This document shows positions 1-9,366 of a stretch of DNA of 64,000 nt, in pieces. A program made the position numbers and the translations under genes. The DNA is from Nostoc sphaeroides. GTDB taxonomy: Bacteria > Cyanobacteriota > Cyanobacteriia > Cyanobacteriales > Nostocaceae. The notes under the pieces are model-generated. The model searched no databases and had not been told where the DNA came from. It saw only the letters and a program-made list of their open reading frames with translations. The stretch spans positions 3,532,501-3,596,500 of the forward strand of contig NZ_CP031941.1 in assembly GCF_003443655.1 (NCBI RefSeq). The letters run 5' to 3'. The number at the start of each line of letters is the position of its first letter. The stretch's first letter is position 1.

Positions 1-745
1 CGATGTTGTAGGTTTCTTCTTCTTGACCGAATTTGTAACCGTAGTTTTGAGATTCAGTCTCGGTTGTTTCACGAACTAGTGAAGAAGTTACAAGAGAACC
101 GTGCATTGCAGAGAACAAACTTCCACCGAATACACCTGCTACACCTAATTGGTGGAAGGGGTGCATCAAGATGTTGTGTTCTGCTTGGAACACAATCATG
201 AAGTTGAAGGTTCCAGAAATACCTAAGGGCATACCATCAGAGAATGATCCTTGTCCGATGGGGTATACCAAGAATACTGCACTTGCTGCTGCGACTGGAG
301 CAGAATATGCGATCGCAATCCAAGGACGCATACCTAAGCGGTAGGATAGTTCCCATTCACGACCTAAGTAGCAGAATACGCCGATCAAGAAGTGGAATAT
401 TACCAATTGGTAAGGGCCACCGTTGTAGAGCCACTCATCAAGGGATGCTGCTTCCCAAATTGGGTAGAAGTGCAAGCCGATGGCGTTGGAGGAAGGTACT
501 ACTGCACCGGAGATGATGTTGTTTCCGTAGATTAAGGAACCTGCAACAGGTTCACGGATGCCATCAATGTCTACTGGAGGTGCGGCGATGAAGGCGATTA
601 CGAAGCAAGCGGTAGCGGCTAAGAGGGTGGGGATCATTACTACGCCGAACCAACCGATGTAAATACGGTTGTTGGTGCTGGTGATCCACTCACAGAATCG
701 ATCCCATACGTTGGCGCTTGAGCGCTGTTGTAAGGTTGCTGTCAT
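1..745 (-). CDS. psbA: Photosystem II D1 protein, 3' end outside window
   Basis: D1 is the reaction-centre subunit of photosystem II in the thylakoid membrane. The reverse strand from 745 begins [17 protein letters not shown] and continues with typical D1 sequence ([47 protein letters not shown]). About 248 of the usual 360 residues are present; the rest, including the QB-pocket Ser264 and the C-terminal manganese ligands, lies left of base 1. Residue 130, which tunes the pheophytin, is Glu ([10 protein letters not shown]), the form associated with high-light D1 copies; low-light forms carry Gln. It stands alone with its own upstream region at 746-890. Assignment is certain; assignment to a light-induced copy is inferred from Glu130. 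Confidence 0.98.
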   Translation of the reverse strand, partial: MTATLQQRSSANVWDRFCEWITSTNNRIYIGWFGVVMIPTLLAATACFVIAFIAAPPVDIDGIREPVAGSLIYGNNIISGAVVPSSNAIGLHFYPIWEAASLDEWLYNGGPYQLVIFHFLIGVFCYLGREWELSYRLGMRPWIAIAYSAPVAAASAVFLVYPIGQGSFSDGMPLGISGTFNFMIVFQAEHNILMHPFHQLGVAGVFGGSLFSAMHGSLVTSSLVRETTETESQNYGYKFGQEEETYNI

Positions 746-992
746 GGTTTTATAAGTGCGATTAGTTATTTATGAATCAGGCGGTTTTGTTTTTGCCTGT
801 GAATGTACTTTACAATGCTTTACAAAATTTAATCAAGTTTTATTACTTCAGCAAAGCTGATATCAACTATTAGCTTTACTTATTACGCGCCTATTGCAGA
901 CAATTGTGACAAAAAAGCCTGGTCACTCGCGTAACCAAGCTCTTAGCTATCTCAATCAAGCAAAGGAGGTAGAGCCGCCTGAACGCAACCTA

Positions 993-1445
993 TTAGTTAG
1001 CAGGTTGTTCCAAATTAACTTTGACAACTTTATTCTTTTCTTGCTCAGTTTTAGGCAGTATCAGATTCAATATGCCGTCTTTATAATCTGCCTTAACGTT
1101 AGTATTTTGAATCCGAGCAGATAGAGGAATTACGCGTTCAAATTTACCGTAATGAAACTCACTTTTGGTAACGCCTTTTTCTTCAGTTTTAGTTTCAGAC
1201 TTCCGCTCACCGCTAACGTAAACAGCATTTTCTGTGACTTGCACATCCAGGTCTTTAGCTTCTATTCCTGGCAGTTCTAGCTTCAGATGAATAGCATTTT
1301 CGGTTTCTTGTATTTCAGCAGCAGGAACTTTGCTCAAGCCTCCGTCCAAGAATGCAGATGCTACTCTGGTGTCTTCAAATATATTATTGAGTTGACGTTG
1401 TAGAGTGTCAATTTCTCTCCAAGGGTTCCAACGAACTAGTGTCAT
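993..1445 (-). CDS. hspA: Small heat-shock protein, Hsp20/alpha-crystallin family
   Basis: An ATP-independent holdase chaperone of the cytoplasm and thylakoid surface. The start chosen is the ATG at 1445, giving MTLVRWNPWREIDTLQRQLN, because GAGGAAGAG lies just upstream; a start at 1463 would lack this and adds six unusual residues. The 150-residue product has the N-terminal WNPWRE segment, the alpha-crystallin domain (about residues 45-140, with LKLELPGIEAKDLDVQV and the GILNLILPK signature) and a short C-terminal tail. Length is normal for the family. It is monocistronic between psbA and a repeat-rich gap. No CIRCE element was seen upstream, so heat control probably works by another route. 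Confidence 0.95.
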   Translation of the reverse strand: MTLVRWNPWREIDTLQRQLNNIFEDTRVASAFLDGGLSKVPAAEIQETENAIHLKLELPGIEAKDLDVQVTENAVYVSGERKSETKTEEKGVTKSEFHYGKFERVIPLSARIQNTNVKADYKDGILNLILPKTEQEKNKVVKVNLEQPAN

Positions 1446-1726
1446 AACTCTTCCTCGCATCAATTAGCTTTTGTTGAATCAGTTTTGCACTTCAATTGGT
1501 GCTTACATATTTATATTATGTAAAGTTAAACCTGCTGTAAATTCGGTTATTACCACCAAGTAATTGATAATTACCGTCCCAAGTTAGACATAAAAAAAGT
1601 TACGGTTTACTCTAATTTGTATGTTCGGTAAATCCGAATATACAAATAGATTGAATCATAGTGAACCAATAAATCTGCTATTGAAGGATATAGTACAGAA
1701 ATGCGATGCCTGGGTTGGGCTACCCC

Positions 1727-1900
1727 CAATACCGTTTTGACTTTTCACGGTATCTGGAAACCTCTCTTCTATTTCTCTCTTCCTTTAAGGAGAGAGACTT
1801 TGAATTTTCCCCCAACGCTAGCTCTTAAGGGGGTTAGGGGGTTAGGTCAATGGTTAGCTTTTCCACATGACGTGAAAAGTCAGCAATACCGTTCGGTTAA
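1727..1900. repeat. Dispersed intergenic repeat with inverted ends
   Basis: The stretch carries GACTTTTCACG near its left end and its complement CGTGAAAAGTC near the right (about 1871-1881), around a GC-rich core of the kind 'CCCCCTAACCCCC'. A related copy lies at 51411-51515. A 71-codon reading frame covers it (1701-1916) but has the composition of the repeat, so it is not called as a gene. Confidence 0.55.
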
Positions 1901-2074
1901 GGAATTTCTTGGTTGAGGCAGTTCGGGAAGAGAAGCTGTTATTGAGAGAAGAATTACTCGTACAAATTCTGTTGCTGCATAAATTTTTAGATTGCCTCAG
2001 TTAAATATATATCTGTTCAAGTTTGTCTTGAACTTTGCTCTCGATTTATTTTTTCAGTTCTTGCGCTCAATTAG

Positions 2075-2121
2075 CTCACCCGAATGGGTGAGGAATAAAC
2101 CAACCGCTCAGGTTACCTGAG
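2075..2121 (+). promoter_or_regulatory. Two adjacent short hairpins in the leader of the next gene
   Basis: CTCACCC-gaat-GGGTGAG at 2075-2092 is followed by CTCAGG-tta-CCTGAG at 2107-2121. They lie 84-130 bases before the start of the secreted-protein gene at 2205. They could be leader RNA structures or the ends of a small repeat; no known riboswitch fits. Confidence 0.3.
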
Positions 2122-2204
2122 TGCAGGAAGTTGAGACTGATAAAAAATAAGACTCTATTACTCAATAACACTAATTGCACTTTACTCTAACTAAGGATAA
2201 TCCT

Positions 2205-2600
2205 ATGAAATTTTCCACCTTGATTGATTCTGTACTGATTGTTACTTCTATTGCTTTATTACCTGGAATCAATGGCGCTCAAACAGCTATTAACAATAGT
2301 GGCGAACCTATAGCTATCAACTCTAACAATTTATTCACTCATGCTACCAACGTCAGCTACCTCAAACCCTTTGATGCTGCATTTCTAGCTTATCAAGGTC
2401 ACCTGAAAGCACAAGGTATTCCTAGTGGTAGTGCTTTGGTTTCTCAATACCAAACAGGAAGCCTGACTGCACTAGATGTGGTTAAAGCTGCTGTCAACGC
2501 TAAAAAGTTACCAGTACAAGCTTTGAATGATATAGATTACCTAAACGCTGTCGAGTCACAGATGACATCATTAGGTAATACCAGCAACTTATCTTACTAA
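2205..2600 (+). CDS. Small secreted protein of unknown function
   Basis: The ATG at 2205 is chosen because AAGGA lies at the right distance upstream; an upstream TTG at 2175 has no ribosome site. The 131-residue product begins MKFSTLIDSVLIVTSIALLP, a basic start plus hydrophobic core typical of a Sec signal peptide, with likely cleavage after INGA (about residue 25). The mature part is hydrophilic, without cysteines, and contains FDAAFLAYQGHLKAQGIPSG and VVKAAVNAKKLPVQAL, probably helical. I do not recognise a family. It is preceded by two small hairpins and followed by a terminator at 2737, so it is probably a single-gene unit exported to the periplasm. Confidence 0.7.
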   Translation: MKFSTLIDSVLIVTSIALLPGINGAQTAINNSGEPIAINSNNLFTHATNVSYLKPFDAAFLAYQGHLKAQGIPSGSALVSQYQTGSLTALDVVKAAVNAKKLPVQALNDIDYLNAVESQMTSLGNTSNLSY

Positions 2601-2736
2601 CTACATAATTGCAGAGGTTCTTAACGGATTTATGAAATGCTGTACTATCATCTCGTTGCTTTGATCAGAAAATGCTTCACAAAGAAGGAAAAGCTGCTTC
2701 CCCTAACCACCATCCCATTACCAAAAATTACTTTAA

Positions 2737-2760
2737 CCCCTTCAACCTTGGAGGGGTTTT
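2737..2760 (+). terminator. Rho-independent-type terminator
   Basis: CCCCTTCAA-cc-TTGGAGGGG (one G:U-type pair) is followed by a T run. It lies about 137 bases after the stop of the secreted-protein gene. Confidence 0.6.
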
Positions 2761-3110
2761 TAGTTGGTGCTACGCTTGCTCTAGTGTCGTCCAACGCACC
2801 TTTTCATATTTAACGCGATCGCCCCTTGCCCCGCTTCGCAAAGTGCGTTCAAGCCTAGCGTTTATTTCTGGAACGCTTGTATAGCAATAGTTTTATCACG
2901 AACCATTCGATTACCCTGTGCGTAGGCGTAGCTCGCTGAAAACATCGCTTCTACAGTCATACACAATATCACACGCCTGGAAAAAAGGGCGGGGTAATAA
3001 ATAATTATTTACTGTTCTATCAAATTAACGTTGTTAAATTACTCAGCAGGTGTAGTTCTCACCTCCAGGCTGTGTTAGATATTGTGACGTGAAATAGGAG
3101 TATAGATACG

Positions 3111-3839
3111 TTGCGAAAGCTTTCTCCAGAATCTCCTCTATTTATTGTCTTAATCATTATTACTTTTCTAGTAGTAACTTTGTCAACTTGGTTATCATCT
3201 AAACCATTTGTTTTAAAACCATTTGGGGTTAATGATATTATCCAGCTACTCACATTACTCTTATTTATTTCTTTATTGCTAGAGCGTTCTTTAGAAGTTT
3301 TTATAACTACTTGGCGTGGCCCATTCGTCGAGCAATTAGATATTAGTATTCAGCAAGAAAAGGCTCTAATGTCTGAGAAGATAAGACTTATGGAAGGACA
3401 ACAGAACCAATTTCCGAATTTAGAATCCAATCAAATCAGTGGACTCCCACCTGAAGGAATGAGTTTAGAGCAGCAAATAATCCAAAATTTTACACAAAAC
3501 CAACAAGACTCATTAAAAATTTTCCAGCCACAAATTAATGATATAAATGAAAAAGAGCGCCAAAAAACAGCATACAAATCTGATACACGAATAATTGCTT
3601 TATGGACATCGCTTTTATTCGGTCTTTTAATGAGCGCAATAGGTATTCGCTCAATCGAGCCACTTGTAGTTATTGATTTAGATAATCCAATACAAGTAGT
3701 TATTTTACGTTGTTTAGATGCATTGTTGACAGGAGGCTTAATTGCAGGAGGTAGTGAGGGAATTCATAAACTCATAAAAGTTTTTATCGATTTTATGGAA
3801 GCTACATCTAAACAAATCAAAAATCAGGGTTCATCTTGA
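3111..3839 (+). CDS. Predicted membrane protein with cytosolic coiled-coil loop
   Basis: No family is recognised. The start is TTG at 3111, supported by TAGGAG ten bases upstream. The 242-residue product has two hydrophobic segments at about residues 9-28 and 41-63, a long polar stretch rich in Glu and Gln (about 75-150, with EQLDISIQQEKALMSEKIRL, likely coiled coil), then two more hydrophobic segments at about 160-185 and 192-215. The last includes a glycine-rich turn (LTGGLIAGGSEGIHK). The architecture suggests a four-helix membrane protein with a large central soluble loop. It stands alone; the next gene on the same strand is far away. Confidence 0.75.
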   Translation: MRKLSPESPLFIVLIIITFLVVTLSTWLSSKPFVLKPFGVNDIIQLLTLLLFISLLLERSLEVFITTWRGPFVEQLDISIQQEKALMSEKIRLMEGQQNQFPNLESNQISGLPPEGMSLEQQIIQNFTQNQQDSLKIFQPQINDINEKERQKTAYKSDTRIIALWTSLLFGLLMSAIGIRSIEPLVVIDLDNPIQVVILRCLDALLTGGLIAGGSEGIHKLIKVFIDFMEATSKQIKNQGSS

Positions 3840-3921
3840 TTAAATAAAACATGTTTTCTACCAAATATTGCAAATACCATAAAAATCAAAGTAATATCTA
3901 TTCTAAATAAATCGTGTCATC

Positions 3922-4143
3922 TTACCATAGATAATCTTTAATATATACAAAACTTTTGTTTAAATGGCTTAATAAATCTAAAATATCTTCATACCTAACA
4001 ATTAAAACTTGCCTTGGACTTATAGGATCGGCATTAATATCTCCTTCTATACCATGCCCTAATTTTAAATTTAATGTTTTAAGCTCTACCATCGCAGAAC
4101 CTGTTTTTAGCTTGGTGAAAAGATGCGTTATTGAGAGTGCCAT
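3922..4143 (-). pseudogene. Truncated MOSC-domain protein remnant
   Basis: The 73-residue frame contains GIEGDINADPISPRQVLIV, which matches the start of MOSC domains (usually G-x-x-GD-x-HA... RQV-L-x-x-E). MOSC proteins are sulfur-carrier or molybdenum-cofactor related and are normally 140 residues or longer. Here the frame stops soon after the RQVLIVRYEDIL block, so the rest of the domain, including the usual cysteine, is absent. I read this as a gene remnant; a short functional protein is unlikely. The call rests on one motif. Confidence 0.5.
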
Positions 4144-4173
4144 ATTAATTCTGCGGCGCGATCAATTTAAAAT

Positions 4174-4821
4174 TTAGGAGTTGAAGTCAGGTAAATCATC
4201 AGATTTACTAAGAATGAATAAACTTCCATCTCCTCCACGTCCAATTCTTAAGGTTTCATCTAAGTAAGTAATGTCCAGTGTTGCATTTCTGCTAATAGGA
4301 TTATTGGCTGGAACAACCTTAAATGGGTTGAGTTGGGGGGTATTAATGCCAACAATCTTCTCAATCGATAGGTAGCGTTTGTCAAAATAAACGTTGATAC
4401 GTTTGTTCGCTGGAGGCTCTAAATCTTCTTTGGCTGGCTCAAAGCTAGCTGTCACTTTCACATATCCTGATGCTAGCCCCAGAGAATGTTTAACTTTAGC
4501 TAGATTGAAAAACAATTTATTTGCAACATCAATCACTTGATAAACTTTACCCAGCTTTAATCCTAATGGGAGAGAAACTAAAGTACGGATTTCTCTAGCA
4601 GTGGAGTATTGTAGTTGCCAAGTTCCATTCAGCAAAGAAGTAGCGTAGAGAAGAGGATTAAGATTGGGATTGACACTCTCTAGTTCCGTCGTCAATTTTT
4701 CAATTTCTTCGACTAAGGTTTTATCTAGCTGCAAATCAGTAATGGGAGAGCCATCGCTCTTGATTTGAATCTTTTCAAGCGTGGCTTGTAATTTTTCCTT
4801 AATGAAAAGTTGATTGTTCAA
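4174..4821 (-). CDS. Plastid-lipid-associated protein / fibrillin family
   Basis: Fibrillins (PAP family) bind lipids or plastoglobule-like bodies and help protect thylakoids under light stress. The 215-residue product has the family core: LLNGTWQLQYSTAREIRTL (about residues 63-82) and the C-terminal ITYLDETLRIGRGGDGSLFI (about 184-203). The length fits cyanobacterial members, which lack a transit peptide. The start at 4821 gives MNNQLFIKEKLQATLEKIQ. It is a single gene, tail-to-tail with nothing obvious. The family call is firm; the exact lipid role here is not known. Confidence 0.88.
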   Translation of the reverse strand: MNNQLFIKEKLQATLEKIQIKSDGSPITDLQLDKTLVEEIEKLTTELESVNPNLNPLLYATSLLNGTWQLQYSTAREIRTLVSLPLGLKLGKVYQVIDVANKLFFNLAKVKHSLGLASGYVKVTASFEPAKEDLEPPANKRINVYFDKRYLSIEKIVGINTPQLNPFKVVPANNPISRNATLDITYLDETLRIGRGGDGSLFILSKSDDLPDFNS

Positions 4822-5077
4822 TGGTTGTAGATTTTCCTTTAAATATCCTATTGCTTTAGTTCAACTCTTATGGGGTAAGTGCATAAAAGTTGAATGTTCT
4901 AGATGAGATTAGTCAATGAGTTGTGGGGTGGAAATTTGCGTATCAATATATTTTTCTGCTTTTTTTTAAATTAGTGTTGAGTGCTACTGAAACTTTACCA
5001 TATTTCAAAACTTTGAAATATGTCCTTAATTCAAGCGTTAGATGACTAATACCCATTTTGGATTATGGATTCAATCG

Positions 5078-5758
5078 TCAAACCCTTAACTGAGTTACCG
5101 CAATATTGCCGGAAAAACATACATCCACATCGCTACCAGGAGTGCGATCGCGTTTGCCATATTCGCCTGCATAATAAAAATTATCGCCTTCAATTCGATA
5201 GTTTACAGGTAAAGGTTTGGTACAGGCTTGGCAAAACACGATATTCGGATCTGGTTCTCCTGGTTGCAGATGCGGCAAGTTCACATTCCAAAAGCTTCCC
5301 GGTTCTAGGGGACGCTGGAGTAAGTCTTCTATTACTTCAGATGTGAATTTGGCGGCCAGATCCCAATCAAAATTCTGCTTGGCTTTGCGATAGTGAGAAA
5401 TGGCAATTCCAGGAATACCGTGCATTGCGGCTTCTCGCACCGCAGCCACTGTGCCAGAAATGTAGGAGTCTACTCCCAAATTTCCCCCAGCGTTGATACC
5501 TGAAAGCACAAATTTGACATCTGCTATTATTTGTGTTATTGCAATTCTGACACAATCGGCGGGAGTGCCTGCGATCGCATACTCAGTCTCAGAACGTCGC
5601 TGGAGGTTGATGGCACGAGTAGTGGTAACTTGATGTCCACAGCCAGACTGATGATCAACAGGAGCAGCAATAATAGCATTTTTGCCATTTACAGCTTTCA
5701 GCAGAGCTTGGATACCGGGGGCATCAATGCCGTCGTCGTTAGTTAAAATTATGGTCAT
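5078..5758 (-). CDS. surE: 5'/3'-nucleotidase SurE
   Basis: SurE removes phosphate from nucleoside monophosphates and needs a divalent metal. The 226-residue protein starts MTIILTNDDGIDAPGI, with the metal-binding Asp pair in NDDG, then DHQSGCGH (active-site Ser) and LSGINAGGNLGVDSYISGTV (conserved Asn). The ATG at 5758 is chosen because the active site needs to be near the N terminus; upstream codons to 5806 would add 16 residues not typical of the family. A GGAGGA sits 23 bases upstream, further than usual. The length fits the family, and all key residues are present. Confidence 0.95.
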   Translation of the reverse strand: MTIILTNDDGIDAPGIQALLKAVNGKNAIIAAPVDHQSGCGHQVTTTRAINLQRRSETEYAIAGTPADCVRIAITQIIADVKFVLSGINAGGNLGVDSYISGTVAAVREAAMHGIPGIAISHYRKAKQNFDWDLAAKFTSEVIEDLLQRPLEPGSFWNVNLPHLQPGEPDPNIVFCQACTKPLPVNYRIEGDNFYYAGEYGKRDRTPGSDVDVCFSGNIAVTQLRV

Positions 5759-6217
5759 ATATATAATATTAACTGCTGCAATTCCTCCAGCGCACTTCCT
5801 GAACATCGGCAGTCATACAGGAGATACAACCCAACTTTAAGGTAAAGGGTTAACGGTTCAGTTCTTTTTCTTTTTGGAGATTTAATACTGCTTCATCTTA
5901 CGTAAATTTTCTAGATATATCTCAATAAATATTGTTAAAAAGCTCACATATATCGTGCTAAATTACTTGTGCTTGGTTTTGCAAATGAAGTAGTGGTTTT
6001 CAAGTATTAAAGTTTTGTTCTCTCAATCTGGAAACAACAGAATTTGATAATCCAGATAATAGGTTGATTCCTGACAACGCGTAAGACTTATAACCATTTA
6101 TTCAAATGTTTAATTTGAATAAAAACATTCTTGAGTCATTAACGACGGTAAATTGAATGTTTTAGCTTAAGTTGACACCAATGGGCTTTTTCCATGCCCC
6201 TACGAGAAATCTATATG

Positions 6218-6321
6218 TCAATACAGTTCAGTTAAAGATTTTTGGTACTGATTTTAAACCTGTAGACACGCGAAATTTCGCGTCTCTACCAAGGTTTTTG
6301 GGCTTAACTGAACGGTATTGA
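6218..6321. mobile_element. MITE, family A (copy 1), with 8-bp target duplication
   Basis: Inverted ends TCAATACAGTTCAGTTAA (left) and TTAACTGAACGGTATTGA (right) flank a core with a small palindrome (CGCGAAATTTCGCG). The 8-base sequence TCTATATG is present directly on both sides (6210-6217 and 6322-6329), the mark of transposition. Copy 2 is at 51124-51259. There is no coding capacity, so it must be moved in trans. Confidence 0.85.
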
Positions 6322-6351
6322 TCTATATGTATCAGGATTTTCGTGAATTGG

Positions 6352-6501
6352 TAAGTAGGTAAACATAATTAATTACACAATGTCATTGCGAATGCAGCGA
6401 AGCGAAATGAAGCAATCGCAAAAGCTGGGATTGCTTCGCTTCTCTACGAGACGCTGCGCGAACGCTCGCAATGACTGTAATTAATTTTGCGTAGTTACTT
6501 A
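6352..6501. mobile_element. MITE-like element, family B (copy 1)
   Basis: A 150-base element with imperfect inverted ends (TAAGTAGGTAAACA and TGCGTAGTTACTTA) and a nested inner pair GTCATTGCGA / TCGCAATGAC at 6382 and 6466. It is nearly identical in its core, and equal in length, to the element at 62687-62836. It is noncoding. Confidence 0.75.
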
Positions 6502-6662
6502 TAAGTCGGGGATCTTAGCCTCTGAGTGGAGAGCAAATCAAATAGAATTGCTATATCTGCTGGCAGTAGGAGAAATTTCATCCTAGAGAAAACCGGGAAC
6601 GAGGTGATTTTTGCAGTGATTTTGTAGTATTTTTGGTGCAAGTATGTCTTAGGGATCACACG

Positions 6663-7400
6663 ATGAAACAGCTTTTCAAACAAGTATTTAATAGTCAAAA
6701 ACACCTCATCCGGCTAATTCTGCCTTTGGTGACGGTTATTTTAGCAGCCTCGCTGTTTGTCGCACCTGCTTTTGCCACAGGTGTGAATCAAATACCCAAC
6801 CTCACAGCAGGGAATAACACCTGGGTTTTAGATCAAGGTGAAGTCATCAGCCGTCTGAATGAAGGTAAGATTAACAGCGCTTTCGAGGATTTGGCAAAGC
6901 AAACAGGTAAGAAAGTTAGAATTGTTACTGTTCGCCGCCTCGATTACGGTGAAACACCGGAAAGCTTCAGCAAAGAACTGTTTGAAAAATGGTTTCCCAC
7001 AAAAGAAGCCCAAGCTAATGAAACCTTATTAGTTATTGATACGGTTACTAATGGGACTGCTATTATTACCGGGGATGAAGTCAAGCCAATACTTACTGAC
7101 TCGATTGCCGAGAGTGTAGCTACTGAAACAGTAAGTGTGCCGTTACGCAATGGTAACAAATACAATCAGGCATTTCTAGATGCAAGCGATCGCCTTGTCG
7201 CTGTCCTCTCTGGCAAAGCTGATCCAGGGCCACCCAAAATTACTGACAATGTAAAGGTAGAAGGCACTTTCAAGAAATCAGGAGAAACTGATCAAGGTAA
7301 CGCTACTGCTTGGGTTGTAGGATTGTTAATTGCCGCCACCGTTATCCCAATGGCGACTTACTATATCTATCAGATAAATCAGCCATCATCTGATGGGTAA
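6663..7400 (+). CDS. psb32: TPM-domain protein, Psb32-like photosystem II repair factor
   Basis: Psb32-type proteins help protect and repair photosystem II. The ATG at 6663 has AGGGA upstream; an earlier TTG start at 6633 would add ten residues before the signal peptide. The 245-residue product has a signal/anchor (about residues 15-38, ending PAFA), a TPM domain (about 50-190, with VLDQGEVISRLNEGKI, KKVRIVTVRRLDYGETPE and NETLLVIDT) and a C-terminal membrane helix (about 215-235, WVVGLLIAATVIPMATYYI). It should face the lumen. A symmetric AT-rich repeat separates it from the convergent gene downstream. The domain is clear; the Psb32 label is by similarity of layout. Confidence 0.85.
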   Translation: MKQLFKQVFNSQKHLIRLILPLVTVILAASLFVAPAFATGVNQIPNLTAGNNTWVLDQGEVISRLNEGKINSAFEDLAKQTGKKVRIVTVRRLDYGETPESFSKELFEKWFPTKEAQANETLLVIDTVTNGTAIITGDEVKPILTDSIAESVATETVSVPLRNGNKYNQAFLDASDRLVAVLSGKADPGPPKITDNVKVEGTFKKSGETDQGNATAWVVGLLIAATVIPMATYYIYQINQPSSDG

Positions 7401-7413
7401 TGAAAGAGTTGTT

Positions 7414-7480
7414 CAATTTTAGATTTTAGATTTTAGATTTTTCCTTCAATCCAAAATCCAAAATTAAAAATCTAAAATTG
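7414..7480. terminator. AT-rich inverted repeat between convergent genes
   Basis: CAATTTTAGATTTT repeats on the left and their complements ending TCTAAAATTG on the right form a long symmetric AT-rich stem. It lies between the ends of two convergent genes and may stop transcription from both sides. It may equally be a dispersed repeat, since similar AAAATTC-type strings recur near 31390 and 31550. Confidence 0.4.
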
Positions 7481-7482
7481 CC

Positions 7483-7872
7483 TTAATCTTGAACATACTC
7501 TTGCTCTTTGACTAAAGCTACCTCAGCCCGAACAAATTCTCGACCCAAATAAGCTGCATGATTTAATTGAGTTACAGGAGAGGGCTGAGTTTCCTCAAAT
7601 ATTTTCACGCAAAGTTCTTTAGCCGTCCTCGCACTAAAAACCGTCGTATGAGTGCGTTCTACCTTTTCTCGAGCTGGAATTACCTTTCCTGTTTCGGGAT
7701 CGACAGCTAAACCGCGATCGTCAATCACATTTGTAAAATGCTTGGCATAAATTAACCCTGCATCTCGATCCAAGTAAATAATGAAATATCCACCGGGATC
7801 AAGATCAATATGACGCTGGGAAAGTTTATCATCAATTGCAGCTAAATTTTCAACTATCAAATCCATAAGCAT
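7483..7872 (-). CDS. DUF4346 family protein
   Basis: A conserved cyanobacterial protein of about 130 residues with unknown role. The sequence DPGGYFIIYLDRDAGLIYAKHF, the segment DRGLAVDPETGKVIPARE and the end AAYLGREFVRAEVALVKEQEYVQD fit DUF4346. No signal peptide or membrane segment is present, so it should be cytoplasmic. Two ATGs compete (7872 and 7866), neither with a clear ribosome site. It is followed by the FemAB-like gene on the same strand, separated by about 85 bases of non-coding DNA. Confidence 0.75.
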   Translation of the reverse strand: MLMDLIVENLAAIDDKLSQRHIDLDPGGYFIIYLDRDAGLIYAKHFTNVIDDRGLAVDPETGKVIPAREKVERTHTTVFSARTAKELCVKIFEETQPSPVTQLNHAAYLGREFVRAEVALVKEQEYVQD

Positions 7873-7956
7873 TATAAAAAGAAATTTTCTTTCTTGAGGG
7901 TTTTTTCACTCTATATCAAGTGTAATTCGTCGTTCCCCCTCTGCCTTGGCAAACTT

Positions 7957-9138
7957 TTAAGAATCTCGGTTACTAAATGGCAACTCTGCATTAATTGCCT
8001 CAATTTCCTGCTGTTCGAGTTGATTCACTTCCTTAATATAGGGACGGATAATTTGTCCTAAACGATTATTGTAAAAGCGGTGCAAACTGTGATTGGGCAT
8101 AGCGGGGAAACCACGGCGTTTTTTGTGACGCCCACCCGCGCCAGGATCAAAAAGTTGGATATTGTTAGCGATCGCCCACTCAATTGGCGCATAATAGCAA
8201 GCATCAAAATGTAAGCAATCTATTTCTTGAAAACTCCCCCAATAGCGTCCATAGAGTTTGTCACCTTTAAACAAACAAAAGGACATTCCTAAAGGATGAG
8301 AGTTATCTTGTTCGCTATATGCAGCAACAAACAAGACTCGATGACGATAATCGGCGTATAGCTGCTCAAAAAACCTCCGTGTGAGATACTTGCTACCCCA
8401 CCAGCCAAACTTATCACAGGTGTCAGCATAGAATTGGTGCATCAAGGGAAATAAAGACTGAGGAATTTCATCACCACTCAGAGGTTGCAATCGTAAACCG
8501 GCTTTTTCCACAGCTTTGCGTTCCCGCTTGATATTGCGGCGCTGATTGGCGTTGAAAACTTTCAAGTAATCATCAAAAGTTTTAAAGCCAGCATTTTCCC
8601 AGACGTAGCTGTGGTGTAGCCAAGTTGTAAAACCATGCCGTTCCAGCATCGGCCGCCATTGGGGATCAACGTAGAGAAAATGACACCCAGAAATTCGATT
8701 TTTGGCGCAAAAAGTGTCAATTTCATGCACCATCATCGCTGTGATTTCGTCCTCATCTTCTCCTGGGGCAATTAAAAACCGATAACCTTCGGCAGGAGTA
8801 AATGGTGTCATTCCCAGCAATTTTGGGTAATATTGAACTCCGATGCGATCGGCTAACTCTGCCCATTGGTGATCGAAAACAAATTCACCAGAACTATGTC
8901 CTTTGAGATAAAGTGGCGCAGCAGCAATCAGCGTTCTATCTCGCCACAATGTCAAGTGATTCGGCAACCAACCAGTTTTAGCCGTAGCGCTATGGGAGGT
9001 TTCGAGATTGTTCAGCCACTCCCATTCTAAAAACGGCGTTTTGAGTGGCATTGCCAAAGCATTCCAGGCATTTTGGGGTACTTCAGCAATTTTGTTCGTC
9101 CAAACGACAGAATAGCGAGGCTTAAGTTGTTCCACCAT
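7957..9138 (-). CDS. FemAB/GNAT-like acyltransferase (COG3146, DUF482)
   Basis: The protein belongs to the peptidogalycan/FemAB-like GNAT family, thought to attach amino-acid or acyl groups; the substrate is not known. The start at 9138 (MVEQLKPRYSVVWTNKIAEV) is chosen because the frame upstream, to 9333, is made of a 39-base tandem repeat and STRR sequence. Family marks are FLEWEWLNNLE near residue 40, FNANQRRNIKRERKAVEKAG (about 200-220), YYAPIEWAIANNIQLFDPGAGG (about 330) and HKKRRGFPAM. Length, 393 residues, is normal. A single cytoplasmic protein; neighbours give no clue to function. Confidence 0.85.
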   Translation of the reverse strand: MVEQLKPRYSVVWTNKIAEVPQNAWNALAMPLKTPFLEWEWLNNLETSHSATAKTGWLPNHLTLWRDRTLIAAAPLYLKGHSSGEFVFDHQWAELADRIGVQYYPKLLGMTPFTPAEGYRFLIAPGEDEDEITAMMVHEIDTFCAKNRISGCHFLYVDPQWRPMLERHGFTTWLHHSYVWENAGFKTFDDYLKVFNANQRRNIKRERKAVEKAGLRLQPLSGDEIPQSLFPLMHQFYADTCDKFGWWGSKYLTRRFFEQLYADYRHRVLFVAAYSEQDNSHPLGMSFCLFKGDKLYGRYWGSFQEIDCLHFDACYYAPIEWAIANNIQLFDPGAGGRHKKRRGFPAMPNHSLHRFYNNRLGQIIRPYIKEVNQLEQQEIEAINAELPFSNRDS

Positions 9139-9200
9139 CTTAGAAAGTAGGGAGTAGGGAGTGGGGAGTGGGGAGTTAGGAGTATTGAGTTGGAAGTATT

Positions 9201-9282
9201 GAGTAGAGACGCGATTAATCGCGTCTGTACAGGAGTTATGAGTAGAGACGCGATTAATCGCGTCTGTACAGGAGTTATGAGT
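9201..9282. repeat. 39-base tandem duplication built on a palindromic repeat
   Basis: Two direct copies of a 39-base unit (9201-9239 and 9240-9278), each holding the palindrome GACGCGATTAATCGCGTC. Because 39 is a multiple of three the frame stays open, which artificially lengthens the reading frame upstream of the FemAB-like gene. STRR-like GGGGAGT runs follow at 9145-9180. Confidence 0.85.
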
Positions 9283-9366
9283 GGGGGAGATGAGGAAGTA
9301 GAGATTAATTTCTTCGCAATGGCCCATGCCCAATGCCCAATGCCCAATAACTTTACTTAGCGTAAT

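Noticed and set aside
244..516. Forward open frame of 90 codons
   Set aside because: It is the antisense shadow of psbA.
1701..1916. 71-codon forward frame
   Set aside because: Covers a dispersed repeat and has no ribosome site.
2075..2121. Riboswitch before the secreted-protein gene
   Set aside because: Two simple hairpins do not fit any known riboswitch fold; kept only as a weak regulatory feature.
2672..2884. 70-codon forward frame
   Set aside because: Spans a terminator and HIP1-containing intergenic DNA.
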